Shown: piece after piece, positions 16,301 through 24,583 of the stretch
Numbering within the stretch: the stretch's first letter is position 1
Layout of the letters: every line of letters starts with the position of its first letter
Source: Paenibacillus sp. PAMC 26794
GTDB taxonomy: Bacteria > Bacillota > Bacilli > Paenibacillales > Paenibacillaceae
Direction: 5' to 3'
Assembly: GCF_000316035.1 (NCBI RefSeq)
Contig: NZ_ANHX01000078.1
Span: 1-42,370, forward strand
Length of the DNA stretch: 42,370 nt
Translations under genes and position numbers: made by a program
The notes under the pieces: model-generated
Told to the model about the DNA's origin: nothing
Databases searched by the model: none
What the model saw: only the letters and a program-made list of their open reading frames with translations

Positions 16301-17092
16301 GTGAGTGAACAACAAGTGCTATCAATTGAAAGCTTGCGTATGAGATACAACGGACGTTATGTGCTGAACGGCATCGATCTGGAAGTAAATCGCGGTGAGA
16401 TGATTGGATATATTGGTCCGAACGGGGCTGGCAAAAGTACGACGGTTAAGATTTTACTCGGGCTGGTTGAAGGATATGTAGGCACGGTGCGAATCTTTGG
16501 TAAAGATATTGCGGATGGCGATGTAGAGTATAAACGCAGAATCGGCTATGTTCCGGAGGTGGCGGAATTGTACGAACAATTAACGCCTGCGGAGTATCTG
16601 ACTTTTACGGGAGAGTTATACGGTATGTCCTATGAGGATGCGGATTACAAAGCCAAGCTATTGATGGATTGTTTTGGAATGGAAAAATCATATCATTCCC
16701 GCATTGCATCCTTTTCCAAAGGTATGCGTCAGAAAGTGCTGTTGATCTCTGCGCTGCTGCATGACCCGGATCTGTTGTTCCTGGATGAACCACTCAGCGG
16801 ACTGGACGCTAATAGTGTGATGGTGGTCAAAGAGATTTTGTCACAATTGTCGGCCAAAGGCACAACCATCTTCTATTCTTCACACATCATGGATGTGGTG
16901 GAGAAGATCAGCAGTCGAATTGTACTGATCGCTGAAGGACGCGTGGTAGCAGACGGAACGTTCAAGCAGCTCCAACAGCAATCCATGGAAGGTTCAGTGT
17001 CATTGGAGGAAGTCTTCAATCAATTGACAGGCTTCCATGAGCACAAAGCCATTGCGGAGCGATTTGTATCGATTGTGCAGGAGGTGTACTGA
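16301..17092 (+). CDS. ABC transporter ATP-binding protein
   Basis: A 263-residue ATPase: Walker A GPNGAGKST (about 46-54), Q-loop region YVPEVAELYEQ, signature SFSKGMRQK, Walker B LLFLDEPLSGLD and the switch His in SSHIMD. This type, together with a large membrane partner without a binding protein, usually forms an exporter. The GTG start at 16301 is the only sensible one; aggag lies 13 bases upstream, a little far. A TATAAT at 16259-16264 may be its -10. The permease gene begins two bases after its stop, so the two are translated as a pair. The cargo is unknown. Confidence 0.9.
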   Translation: MSEQQVLSIESLRMRYNGRYVLNGIDLEVNRGEMIGYIGPNGAGKSTTVKILLGLVEGYVGTVRIFGKDIADGDVEYKRRIGYVPEVAELYEQLTPAEYLTFTGELYGMSYEDADYKAKLLMDCFGMEKSYHSRIASFSKGMRQKVLLISALLHDPDLLFLDEPLSGLDANSVMVVKEILSQLSAKGTTIFYSSHIMDVVEKISSRIVLIAEGRVVADGTFKQLQQQSMEGSVSLEEVFNQLTGFHEHKAIAERFVSIVQEVY

Positions 17093-17093
17093 T

Positions 17094-18761
17094 ATGGAGG
17101 AATCCTCCGACTTCCGCACACTCAAGATTCTGGATCGCTTTCGTCCGATCATCGCCAGAACGGGGGCAGATTATGATGTGCTGCGCCTGATCTTGCGAGT
17201 GAAATTCCAGATGGATCAACGCAGAGTACCTACTATTTTATCCAACAATTCAGGGAAAAAGGAGCGCAAGGAAGGTAATCAGTTTCTTCGTTCCCTGTGG
17301 TTGTATGGATTAATGGGGCTGATGATGGTTCCTTTCATCGTCTGGGATACGGGGCATTTCATGCTTCAGATGGGACTTGTGTTTGGCATCTTAATGTTTA
17401 TGATCATGACGTCCATGATCTCGGATTTTTCCTCTGTGCTGCTGGACATCCGGGATCGCAATATCATTATGACCAAGCCCGTTAATGGACGAACGGTGGG
17501 TATGGCCCGAGCCATCCATGCGGGCGTATATCTGCTATTGCTGACGGGTTCATTAACCGGTATACCGCTAATTGCCGCGTTAGTGACGCATGGGATCGGA
17601 TTCTTTCTGATCTTCCTCGTTGATTTAATTTTGATCAATATGCTGATTCTGGTGACAACGTCCCTGATCTATCTGTTCATGATGAAGTTTCTGGATGGTG
17701 AGAAGCTGAAGGATATGATCAATATGGTGCAGATTCTGCTTTCGGTGGGGATTGCGATCGGTTATCAGCTGGTCATCCGTTCGTTCAGCATTATTGATTT
17801 TGGTATGGTATTTACCCCGGCTTGGTGGCAGTTGCTGTTACCTCCGTTATGGTATGCGGCCGCCTATGAATGGTTATTTGCAGGGGGCGGGAATGTGTGG
17901 ATCTATACGTTCACAGCACTGGCAGTCTTGGTTCCTGTGGTGAGTATGATCGTATATGTGAAGCTTATGCCTTCCTTTGAATTGTATTTGGAGAAAATGG
18001 CACATTCGGGTCAGTCCTCTGGACGCAGACGTGGAAGATGGGATCGGTTGATCTCCAAGGTGGTCAGTCGTTCCAGAGAGGAGCAGGCTTGCTTCCGTCT
18101 GTCAGCCAGCATGATGCGTAATGAAAGGGAATTCAAGCTGAAGGTGTATCCATCGCTTGGTTTATCATTTGTTTTACCTTATGTATTTTGGTTTACCGAA
18201 TTGCAATCCTCCACCTGGGTGGAGTTTAGGCAAAGTTCGTTTGTATACACCTTTTACATCGTGCTTATGCTGGTTGTAACGGTTGTGGTCATGCTGAAAT
18301 TTTCGGGACAATACAAGGCATTCTGGACCTTTCGTGCTGCACCGATGGCCAATGATAGCGCGTTATATAAAGGCGCTCTGAAGGCGTTCTTGTGCAACAT
18401 GTTCCTGCCTATATTTCTGGCAAATGCCATTTTGTTCACCTGGACATTTGGATTACGGATACTGCCGGATATTGCGATAATTATGCTTACAGCTACTGCG
18501 CTTGTCCCACTGGCAGGCAAATTGTTGCTGCGTAAGCCGCCGTTCTCCCAATCCTTCAGTATGGCGCAACAAAGTGATGGCTGGTATGTATTCGCCGCCC
18601 TCCCTGTGCTCGCTATGTTATGGGGAGTCCATGTCTTTTTCCGTTCAGTGTCGGGGGGGATCTGGATCTACGGTGCAATTCTGATTGTGGCAAATGTGTT
18701 GCTGTGGACGCTGTTGTATCGAGAGAAGAAGACGTCGAAGAAGAGGTCGGTGGCAGTTTGA
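17094..18761 (+). CDS. ABC exporter membrane subunit
   Basis: A 555-residue integral membrane protein with about a dozen hydrophobic segments and a charged cytoplasmic head (first 60 residues, containing a Lys/Arg/Glu-rich stretch). A central cytoplasmic loop near residues 300-340 (SGRRRGRWDRLISKVVSRSREEQA) follows a segment of helices. The start ATG 17094 has aggaggtg 8 bases upstream inside the end of the ATPase gene. The pair is an ABC-2-like exporter resembling large Firmicute permeases of unknown cargo. It has no terminator that I can see; it runs into a purine-rich tract. Confidence 0.85.
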   Translation: MEESSDFRTLKILDRFRPIIARTGADYDVLRLILRVKFQMDQRRVPTILSNNSGKKERKEGNQFLRSLWLYGLMGLMMVPFIVWDTGHFMLQMGLVFGILMFMIMTSMISDFSSVLLDIRDRNIIMTKPVNGRTVGMARAIHAGVYLLLLTGSLTGIPLIAALVTHGIGFFLIFLVDLILINMLILVTTSLIYLFMMKFLDGEKLKDMINMVQILLSVGIAIGYQLVIRSFSIIDFGMVFTPAWWQLLLPPLWYAAAYEWLFAGGGNVWIYTFTALAVLVPVVSMIVYVKLMPSFELYLEKMAHSGQSSGRRRGRWDRLISKVVSRSREEQACFRLSASMMRNEREFKLKVYPSLGLSFVLPYVFWFTELQSSTWVEFRQSSFVYTFYIVLMLVVTVVVMLKFSGQYKAFWTFRAAPMANDSALYKGALKAFLCNMFLPIFLANAILFTWTFGLRILPDIAIIMLTATALVPLAGKLLLRKPPFSQSFSMAQQSDGWYVFAALPVLAMLWGVHVFFRSVSGGIWIYGAILIVANVLLWTLLYREKKTSKKRSVAV

Positions 18762-18989
18762 GAAGTTGCAGTAGTAGTGAAGAATAAAAGAGTAAAAGAA
18801 GGACTGAAGTAAAGTAGTAAAAGAAGGAAAGAAAAAGAGGGTGGATTACGTTGAGAGGGACGGTTTACAAGAAAACTCAATGTAAATCCGTACAGAGAGC
18901 GATTGGAAAAAAATGAGCCAAAGGGTCAACGTTCTAGAGAAGTAATAGATTAGAGTACAGTGCATCAGAGAAGCAAGAATTAAACACCG

Positions 18990-19087
18990 AAGAATGAAGA
19001 GCCAAGAGCCAAGAGCCAAGAGCCAAGAGTCAAGAGTCAAGAGCCAAGAATGAAGAACGAAGAGCTAAGAACTAAGAACTAAGAACC
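18990..19087 (+). repeat. Tandem 7-bp repeat, 14 units (AAGAGCC type)
   Basis: Units of seven bases run without interruption: AAGAATG, AAGAGCC four times, AAGAGTC twice, AAGAGCC, AAGAATG, AAGAACG, AAGAGCT, AAGAACT twice, AAGAACC. The first four bases, AAGA, never change; the last three vary. A seven-base period cannot keep a reading frame. It is a minisatellite, likely variable in copy number by slippage. Confidence 0.9.
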
Positions 19088-19153
19088 AAAACGATAAGGG
19101 ATTAGAGCTTAGAAGAGTTAAGAGTGCTAAGAAGATCTAAGAAGAGCTTAAAG

Positions 19154-19189
19154 GAGCTAACCGGGACTTAGTCTAGGCTAGCTCTTTTT
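19154..19189 (+). terminator. Terminator-like hairpin at the end of the purine tract
   Basis: GAGCTA (19154-19159) and TAGCTC (19179-19184) plus an inner CC/GG pair, followed by TTTTT. It could end the exporter transcript about 390 bases after its last gene. Confidence 0.5.
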
Positions 19190-19229
19190 GATAGGTGATG
19201 CTACCCCCAAAGAAACCTTCGCCGCAGCG

Positions 19230-19427
19230 CTAACGAACCTGAGACAACCTATTCAGGGTCAAAATCTGAAATACAAATTCTAACGAACCTCAGGAACGCT
19301 ATCCTTCGGAAAAGTAGTTATTTAGCTTTAAAAAGGACCAAACTAGGCACAATAAAGTGTCTGAGATTCGTTAGATTTTAGATCCATGCTAAAAGGGGCT
19401 AATAACGTGTATCAGGTTCGTTAGAAT
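19230..19427 (+). repeat. Cluster of four CTAACGAACCT repeats, two direct and two inverted
   Basis: CTAACGAACCTGAGAC (19230-19245) and ATTCTAACGAACCT (19277-19290) lie in one orientation. GTCTGAGATTCGTTAG (19359-19374) and AGGTTCGTTAGAAT (19414-19427) lie in the other. The first pairs with the third at 14 of 16 bases, and the second with the fourth perfectly over 14 bases. The copies also share flanking ACG and CTAATA-like words. It looks like a dispersed intergenic element of the REP or MITE kind. Confidence 0.7.
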
Positions 19428-19464
19428 GAAGTAAAGCAGTGGAGGTTCCCCAGAAGGGAGAACC

Positions 19465-20679
19465 CTATCTCCAATGGCTTGCTCGGAGGATGGATTCCGC
19501 CAGCCGATCGGCTGCATCCGCCGTGGAGATCGCAGATTGCGTAGCTTCTGCGTATACCTTACTCAGCGTGCCTGCAATCCCCGCCACTTTTTGGCGGATC
19601 AGGTCAGGCCCGGCGCCTTCCAGCTCGTAGGCGGTGGAGATGATTCCGCCTGCGTTGAGCACATAATCAGGCGCGTACAGGATGCCGCGCGCCTGCATGC
19701 GGCCTGCAACCAGCTGTCGTTCACTCAGCTGGTTGTTGGCCGCCCCGGCAACGATGGAGCAGCGCAGCTCCTCCACCGTTGCCGGGGTCAGTACGCCCCC
19801 CAGGGCACAGGGGGCGAACACCTTGCAGTCAGCGGCGTGAATATGGGCCGGATCAGCCGAGATGGCGCCGCTGAACTGCACAAGGGCACGTTGTACACGC
19901 TCCGGTACAACGTCTGCCACAATGAGCCGTGCCCCGGCTGCATGCAGGTAACGGCACAGGGCATACCCGACCTTGCCCAGTCCCTGGACGGCAACGGGAA
20001 TGCCCTGCAAAGATGCAATGCCTTGCTGGCGCAGCGAGGTCACAATGCCGATGTGTACGCCGTAGGCGGTCATCTCGGCAGTGAAGTCATCCTGCGCCCC
20101 AAGCGAACCCGTGGTGTCCGTCACATGTGCGGTCTCCAGTCGGATCTGGTCCATGTCTGTCGCCGTGGTACCCAGATCAAGACCGGTCACGTATCGCCCG
20201 TTCAGCCGCTCCAGACAACGTCCCAGTGCACGAAAGCGCTGCGCCCGCTTGGATACGTCCGTATCCAGGCTTTTATCTTGTTGATAAATCATCTCATCAG
20301 CGGCGACTTTCCGTTCTGTGGCAGCGCCTTTTTGTTGCTCTACCCCTAGATCTCCAGCGACCTGCTCAACACTTTGAGATCCGCAACCATCCTCATCCGG
20401 TTTTGCATTCTTCACAAAAGGCACATTCCATATGACCACTTTCCCGCCACCATACGGCAGTCCGGAGATTGCATTTTTGTACGTCATGCCTTTGGCAAGC
20501 TTAACAGCATCCCGAATAGCTTCTTCCTCGGAAGCATACGTCCAGTAACGGCATCCGCCCAGCGCAGGTCCAAGGGCCGTATTATGAATGGCAATGACTG
20601 CCCTCAATCCACTATCTGCATCATGGCAAAAAATGAGTTCCTCCATGCCTTCCCGCTCCATCTCCTGCCATAGCTGCAT
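19465..20679 (-). CDS. Glu/Leu/Phe/Val dehydrogenase family protein (leucine-dehydrogenase-like) with an insertion
   Basis: A 404-residue amino-acid dehydrogenase that should convert branched-chain or aromatic amino acids to 2-oxo acids with NAD. The active-site block KGMTYKNAISGLPYGGGK carries Lys68 and Lys80, numbered as in Bacillus leucine dehydrogenase. The NAD-binding fold begins VQGLGKVGYALCRYL (about 231). CALGGVLTP, IAGAANNQL and YAPDYVLNAGG follow in family order. About 50 extra residues, polar and charged, lie between GGGK and RFRALGRCLERLNGRY (about 88-140), where the family has only a few. The C-terminus is shorter than usual. The start ATG 20679 has aaggggg 6-7 bases upstream; ATG 20712 has no site. 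GC is higher than in neighbours. Activity with the insertion is unproven. Confidence 0.85.
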   Translation of the reverse strand: MQLWQEMEREGMEELIFCHDADSGLRAVIAIHNTALGPALGGCRYWTYASEEEAIRDAVKLAKGMTYKNAISGLPYGGGKVVIWNVPFVKNAKPDEDGCGSQSVEQVAGDLGVEQQKGAATERKVAADEMIYQQDKSLDTDVSKRAQRFRALGRCLERLNGRYVTGLDLGTTATDMDQIRLETAHVTDTTGSLGAQDDFTAEMTAYGVHIGIVTSLRQQGIASLQGIPVAVQGLGKVGYALCRYLHAAGARLIVADVVPERVQRALVQFSGAISADPAHIHAADCKVFAPCALGGVLTPATVEELRCSIVAGAANNQLSERQLVAGRMQARGILYAPDYVLNAGGIISTAYELEGAGPDLIRQKVAGIAGTLSKVYAEATQSAISTADAADRLAESILRASHWR

Positions 20680-20810
20680 GACGGCACCCCCTTTTTGTTT
20701 TGACCCATCCATCCTGGTTCTGACCCGTTATCTAGTGCGATCGTGCTTGGCTTTATGATGATACAGCATATTCACAGACCCCCGTTTTCGCCCCTGGGAC
20801 CTCCGCCGGG

Positions 20811-20839
20811 TTGATAATCGGTACAAACGGTTCTATAAT
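20811..20839 (+). promoter_or_regulatory. Sigma-A promoter upstream of the UPF0316 gene
   Basis: TTGATA (20811-20816), exactly 17 bases, TATAAT (20834-20839). It would give a leader of about 180 bases before the TTG start at 21027. The rest of the 20680-21026 gap shows nothing else that I can support. Confidence 0.65.
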
Positions 20840-21026
20840 GGCAGTTCCGGCATGCCAGAGAGCAAGAAAATGCCTACGGATTTACATCCAACCGTTTAGA
20901 ATGAGGGTATAACGTCCAATGATGGAGATAGAGCGAACGTACAGGAAGCATAGATGAAACGAAATCGTCGAGTATATGCAGCAAAGGGCCAATTCCGTTG
21001 TGAAGGCCAGGAAAGAGGGATTGTGA

Positions 21027-21542
21027 TTGTTTAAAATATTGGTATTTATCTTTTTGATCCAGATTGTATACGTATCGGCTTATACACTCCGGATGATTCT
21101 GACACTCAAAGGCCAGAAATATATCGCTGCACTGATCAGCATGGGTGAGATTGTGATCTATGTGCTCGGTCTGAATCTGGTACTCAAGTATCTGACCCAG
21201 CCTTCTGCCTTAATCGTGTATGCTGTGGGATACGGACTTGGTGTGTTGCTCGGAGCCTGGATTGAAGAAAAGATTGCACTCGGTTACGTTACCGTTAAAG
21301 TCATCTGTAACCAGATGGGTAGCAATGTCGCGAATGCCCTCCGGGATAAAGGGTTCGGTGTTACTGCATGGGTGGGTAGTGGACGTGACGGGGATCGGCT
21401 CGTGATGGAGATTCTGGCAAAACGTAAAAACCAGAAATTGCTCTACCAGACCATTCTCGATCTGGACCCCAAAGCATTTGTCATTACCGTGGAACCCAAA
21501 CAGTTCCATGGCGGCTTCTGGACACGTTCCATCAAAAAGTAG
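21027..21542 (+). CDS. UPF0316 membrane protein (DUF5698 plus DUF2179)
   Basis: A 171-residue protein with three membrane helices (about 3-22, 35-57, 63-85), the first ending in YVSAYTLRMIL as typical for UPF0316/YebE proteins. A soluble DUF2179-like domain follows (about 95-165; FGVTAWVGSGRDGDRLVMEILAKRKNQKLL ... DPKAFVITVEPKQFHGG). The family is possibly a nucleotide or ligand sensor; the function is not established. The start is TTG 21027, with aaagaggga 8 bases upstream. It has its own promoter and terminator. Confidence 0.9.
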   Translation: MFKILVFIFLIQIVYVSAYTLRMILTLKGQKYIAALISMGEIVIYVLGLNLVLKYLTQPSALIVYAVGYGLGVLLGAWIEEKIALGYVTVKVICNQMGSNVANALRDKGFGVTAWVGSGRDGDRLVMEILAKRKNQKLLYQTILDLDPKAFVITVEPKQFHGGFWTRSIKK

Positions 21543-21547
21543 AATTG

Positions 21548-21582
21548 AGCAGGTCTGCAGCAGATGCAGTCCTGCTTTTTTG
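21548..21582 (+). terminator. Terminator of the UPF0316 gene
   Basis: AGCAGG-t-CTGC pairs with GCAG-t-CCTGCT and is followed by TTTTTT. Confidence 0.85.
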
Positions 21583-21731
21583 GTTTCATTTTATCCGACA
21601 CCTTCTTGTTGCCTCGATGTATTCCTGAAACCTCACTTCCCAAGTTAACTCTGTACGATTCAAGGTTGCTTATGGTACAATCCCTTGCTGTCCCAGCCAT
21701 TCCCGCCTACATATGAGATAGGGATTATTGT

Positions 21732-21745
21732 TGTAATCGCTTTCA
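21732..21745 (+). promoter_or_regulatory. cre site of the pectate lyase gene
   Basis: TGTAATCGCTTTCA matches the CcpA consensus TGWAANCGNTNWCA at every defined position. It lies 88 bases before the start codon, so glucose repression of the lyase is expected. Confidence 0.75.
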
Positions 21746-21832
21746 ACATTTATATTGAGAACATGTCCTTCGTAACCTGGCATGGCAGCGATGGACGAAT
21801 GTCATCATCATATATTGGGAGGAATGGAATCG

Positions 21833-23260
21833 ATGAAAACTAAATTTCGAAGCTTGTGCAGCACAGCCTTGGCTATAACGTTGGGGCTAACAATATTGTC
21901 CGGACCAGCAAGTGTGCAGGCAGCGGGCAACGCGGACTACAATCTCACAGGCTTCTCCCTAGGTAACGCGGGCGGCGGTATCATTAGCGAATCGAACACA
22001 GCCACGTATAAGAAAGTGTATAATGCGACCGATCTGGCACTGGCTCTGAAAAAGAACTCCGGTGTCAAAGTCGTTGAGATCATGAACGATCTGAATCTGG
22101 GATGGAATGAAATTCCGAGCGCAGCGCAGACTTCTCCTTTTGCCAAGCATAATGATGCGCTGACGCATCCCGTATTAAAACAGACAGGTGTCAGCAAGCT
22201 CACGATTGACGGTTTCAATGGACTCACGATTTTCTCCGCTAACGGCTCCAAAATCAAACACGCTGCGATCAGCGTGAAACGAAGCTCCAACGTCATCATC
22301 CGCAACCTGGAATTCGATGAGTTATGGGAATGGGATGAATCCACCAAAGGTGATTACGACAAGAACGATTGGGATTACATCACCCTGGAGGAGAACAGCA
22401 ACGTATGGATTGATCACTGCACATTCAATAAAGCCTATGACGGACTCGTCGATTCGAAAAAAGGAACCAGCGGCGTGACCATCTCCTGGTCCCTCTTCAA
22501 AGGGGATGACGGCAGCTCGAACAGCTGGGTTACCCAGCAGATTAACGAATTGGAAGCAAACAAGGCTTCCTATCCCATGTACAACTACCTGCGCAGCAGT
22601 GCTGTAGGTCTCAGCAAAGCCGATATTATCGCCATCTCTGGACCACAAAAGAAAGGACATCTGGTCGGTTCAACCAGCCTGGAGTCGGCTAACGCCAATC
22701 TGTCCATGACGCTGCACCATAACTTGTACAAAGATATTCAGGATCGGATGCCACGCCTGCGTGGAGGCAACGCACATGCATATAACATCGTGATGGATGC
22801 AACAGGGGCACGTGCTGCTAAAGCTAAAATTACAACGGCGATGGCAACAGCGATTGCGTCCAAAGGTTATAAGTTCGATATCATTGGCAATGGGGCAATC
22901 TCTACGGAAAGTGGGGCGGTATTGGTTGAGAAATCAGTCATTAAGGACGTGCTGTACCCTGTTCGTAACAATCAGACCGATCCGGCAGATCCAACCTATA
23001 CCGGCAAAATTAGAGTGACCGATACCATGTATTCTTTGGATGGCAGCTCATTCCGTGGCAGCAGTGATACGTCTGGCAGCCCGCTGGCGCCAATCCCGGC
23101 CATGGTAAAATCATTCTCCTGGAACGGTTTTTCGTCACTCCCTTACAGCTACACCACGGATGATCCATCCACTTTGAATGCACGCCTCACGGCTTCCAAT
23201 GGCGCAGGTTCAGGTAAACTGACCTGGTCCAAGGACAATTGGTTGAAGACGAGTTATTAG
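21833..23260 (+). CDS. Secreted pectate lyase, family PL1
   Basis: A 475-residue secreted enzyme that cleaves polygalacturonate by beta-elimination. The signal peptide MKTKFRSLCSTALAITLGL...SVQA is followed by the parallel beta-helix. The PL1 landmarks are NVIIRNLEFDELWEWD, WDYITLEENSNVWIDHCTFNKAYDGLVDSKKG (Ca2+ ligands and vWiDHC) and DRMPRLRGGNAHAYN, which carries the catalytic Arg. The region between residues 230 and 300 has an extra stretch rich in Ser and Asn. ATG 21833 is chosen because gggagga lies 11 bases upstream and the signal peptide begins there; an upstream extension to 21782 lacks both. Together with the exo-galactanase it points to pectin and arabinogalactan use. Confidence 0.93.
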   Translation: MKTKFRSLCSTALAITLGLTILSGPASVQAAGNADYNLTGFSLGNAGGGIISESNTATYKKVYNATDLALALKKNSGVKVVEIMNDLNLGWNEIPSAAQTSPFAKHNDALTHPVLKQTGVSKLTIDGFNGLTIFSANGSKIKHAAISVKRSSNVIIRNLEFDELWEWDESTKGDYDKNDWDYITLEENSNVWIDHCTFNKAYDGLVDSKKGTSGVTISWSLFKGDDGSSNSWVTQQINELEANKASYPMYNYLRSSAVGLSKADIIAISGPQKKGHLVGSTSLESANANLSMTLHHNLYKDIQDRMPRLRGGNAHAYNIVMDATGARAAKAKITTAMATAIASKGYKFDIIGNGAISTESGAVLVEKSVIKDVLYPVRNNQTDPADPTYTGKIRVTDTMYSLDGSSFRGSSDTSGSPLAPIPAMVKSFSWNGFSSLPYSYTTDDPSTLNARLTASNGAGSGKLTWSKDNWLKTSY

Positions 23261-23292
23261 GTGTATATGATTTCGACCCTTAGCATAATAGC

Positions 23293-23335
23293 AAAGAGTG
23301 CTCCAGCAGCCTTCATGGCCGGGAGCACTCTTTTT
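23293..23335. terminator. Bidirectional terminator between pectate lyase and lacI-type gene
   Basis: AAAGAGTGCTCC (23293-23304) pairs with GGAGCACTCTTT (23322-23333), with A-run before and TTTTT after, between two convergent genes. Confidence 0.9.
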
Positions 23336-23364
23336 ATTAATTCAATTATCAGAAGCATAACCCC

Positions 23365-24399
23365 TCATTGAGGCACGCTGTCCTCCGTAAGAGTAGGCGC
23401 AACACTTACCGACTCACGATAGATGATATTACCTTTCACGTGTACACGGCCGAAACTGCGGTTTGGGTTGTTGATCTTTTTGAGCATCGACTGAACTGCG
23501 GTACGCGCCATCTGTTCCACATCCACTTCAACGGTTGTCAGCTTGGGATCGGAGAGCGTGGCATAGATATCATTATCAAAACCAACAACAGAGCATTGAT
23601 CAGGTACCTGAATATCCATGGAAGTCAGTTTCTGAACCAATAGATGAGCGACCTGATCACAGTTGCATACAAAGGCGGTTGGCAGCTGTTCCGGCAGATC
23701 AATCTCAATAAACGTACCCCGTTCATCCCGATCATTCAGAACCAGATCCGGATTCATCGGCAAGCGATGTTCCAGCAAGGATTTGTAGTACCCGAGGAAT
23801 CGGTCCTGGATGCTGCTCGTGGAATACAAGTTCCCTACATAAGCAATGTTACGGTGGCCCTGCTGAACCAAATAGTTCGTCAGCTCATAGGCAGCGTAAA
23901 AGTTATCGGTAACGACGGAATCGATGTCCGAATGTTCATCGTAGAAGTCGAGAAACATTTTGGGAACCTCCATCGATCGCACCAGTTCAATATACTCTTT
24001 GCTGATCTGTCCGAGCACGATGAAACCATCGACCTTGTTGTCACTGTACAGCTTGGGCAACGTTAATTCTTCCTCATCCTCCACATTCAGAATGTGCAGA
24101 ATGCCGTAGTAGCCCTGTTCCTCCAGATGTTTGGTGATGCGCTGGAACACGCGTACATAGAACGACTGCGTAGGCCCGGTAAAACGCTCCGGGATAATTA
24201 CGCCAATATTATGGGTTAAGCCTTCCTTCATCGAACGGGCAGCGGCATTATACCGATAGCCCATTTGGGCAGCAAGCACTTTAATTTTTTCCTTTAATTC
24301 GCCACTCACACCATCTTTATCATTCAATGCTTTCGAGACGGTCACACTGCTGACCCCGAGCCTGTCGGCGATATCCCGCATGGTGATATTATTCTTCAG
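23365..24399 (-). CDS. LacI-family regulator of the mannooligosaccharide locus (probable CTG start)
   Basis: Helix-turn-helix at the N-terminus (ITMRDIADRLGVSSVTVSKALND) followed by a periplasmic-binding-like sugar domain (NIGVIIPERF ... DGFIVLG ... VVGFDNDIYATLSDPKLTTVEVD). It should bind the paired operators in the divergent promoter region at 26999 and 27136 and release them on binding a mannose-containing ligand; this is inferred from position. The frame has ATGs at 24477 and 24444 without good sites, and at 24381, which would trim the HTH. AAGGAGG (24408-24414) lies 8 bases before CTG 24399, and starting there gives the standard LacI N-terminus MKNNITMRD. It is read on the same strand as the two sugar enzymes but 184 bases after them. 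Confidence 0.85.
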   Translation of the reverse strand: MKNNITMRDIADRLGVSSVTVSKALNDKDGVSGELKEKIKVLAAQMGYRYNAAARSMKEGLTHNIGVIIPERFTGPTQSFYVRVFQRITKHLEEQGYYGILHILNVEDEEELTLPKLYSDNKVDGFIVLGQISKEYIELVRSMEVPKMFLDFYDEHSDIDSVVTDNFYAAYELTNYLVQQGHRNIAYVGNLYSTSSIQDRFLGYYKSLLEHRLPMNPDLVLNDRDERGTFIEIDLPEQLPTAFVCNCDQVAHLLVQKLTSMDIQVPDQCSVVGFDNDIYATLSDPKLTTVEVDVEQMARTAVQSMLKKINNPNRSFGRVHVKGNIIYRESVSVAPTLTEDSVPQ

Positions 24400-24583
24400 T
24401 ATGGTCGCCTCCTTCAAGCCGGTATAGGCACAATGTGCTGTCATTATGATGAGTGCTTTCTCCGCACATAATAACAATCCATATCAGTATACATCGTTAC
24501 CAACTTGGAATAAAGCAATTCTGGCTGTTGTTTCGCTATTTTCAGCATATTTTAGGCTTGCTTGAAAGGTTGTTCTACCGATG

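Larger units (their letters stand above)
18762..19464 (+). other. 703-base intergenic region: purine-rich tract and repeats, no gene
   Basis: From about 18765 to 19150 the + strand is almost entirely A and G with frequent stops in every frame. It contains the 7-bp tandem repeat, then a terminator-like hairpin (GAGCTA 19154-19159 with TAGCTC 19179-19184, followed by TTTTT), then four copies of a CTAACGAACCT motif. I see no supported coding sequence. Confidence 0.7.

Noticed and set aside
18846..19040. Minus-strand ORF with Leu/Trp-rich heptad pattern
   Set aside because: It is the translation of the 7-bp tandem repeat and purine tract read backwards; no ribosome site and no family likeness.
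18990..19087. CRISPR-like array
   Set aside because: The units are seven bases long with no spacers, and no cas genes are near.
19474..20349. Long plus-strand ORF opposite the leucine-dehydrogenase-like gene
   Set aside because: High GC on the coding strand opens this frame; its protein has no family features, while the minus-strand protein is clear.
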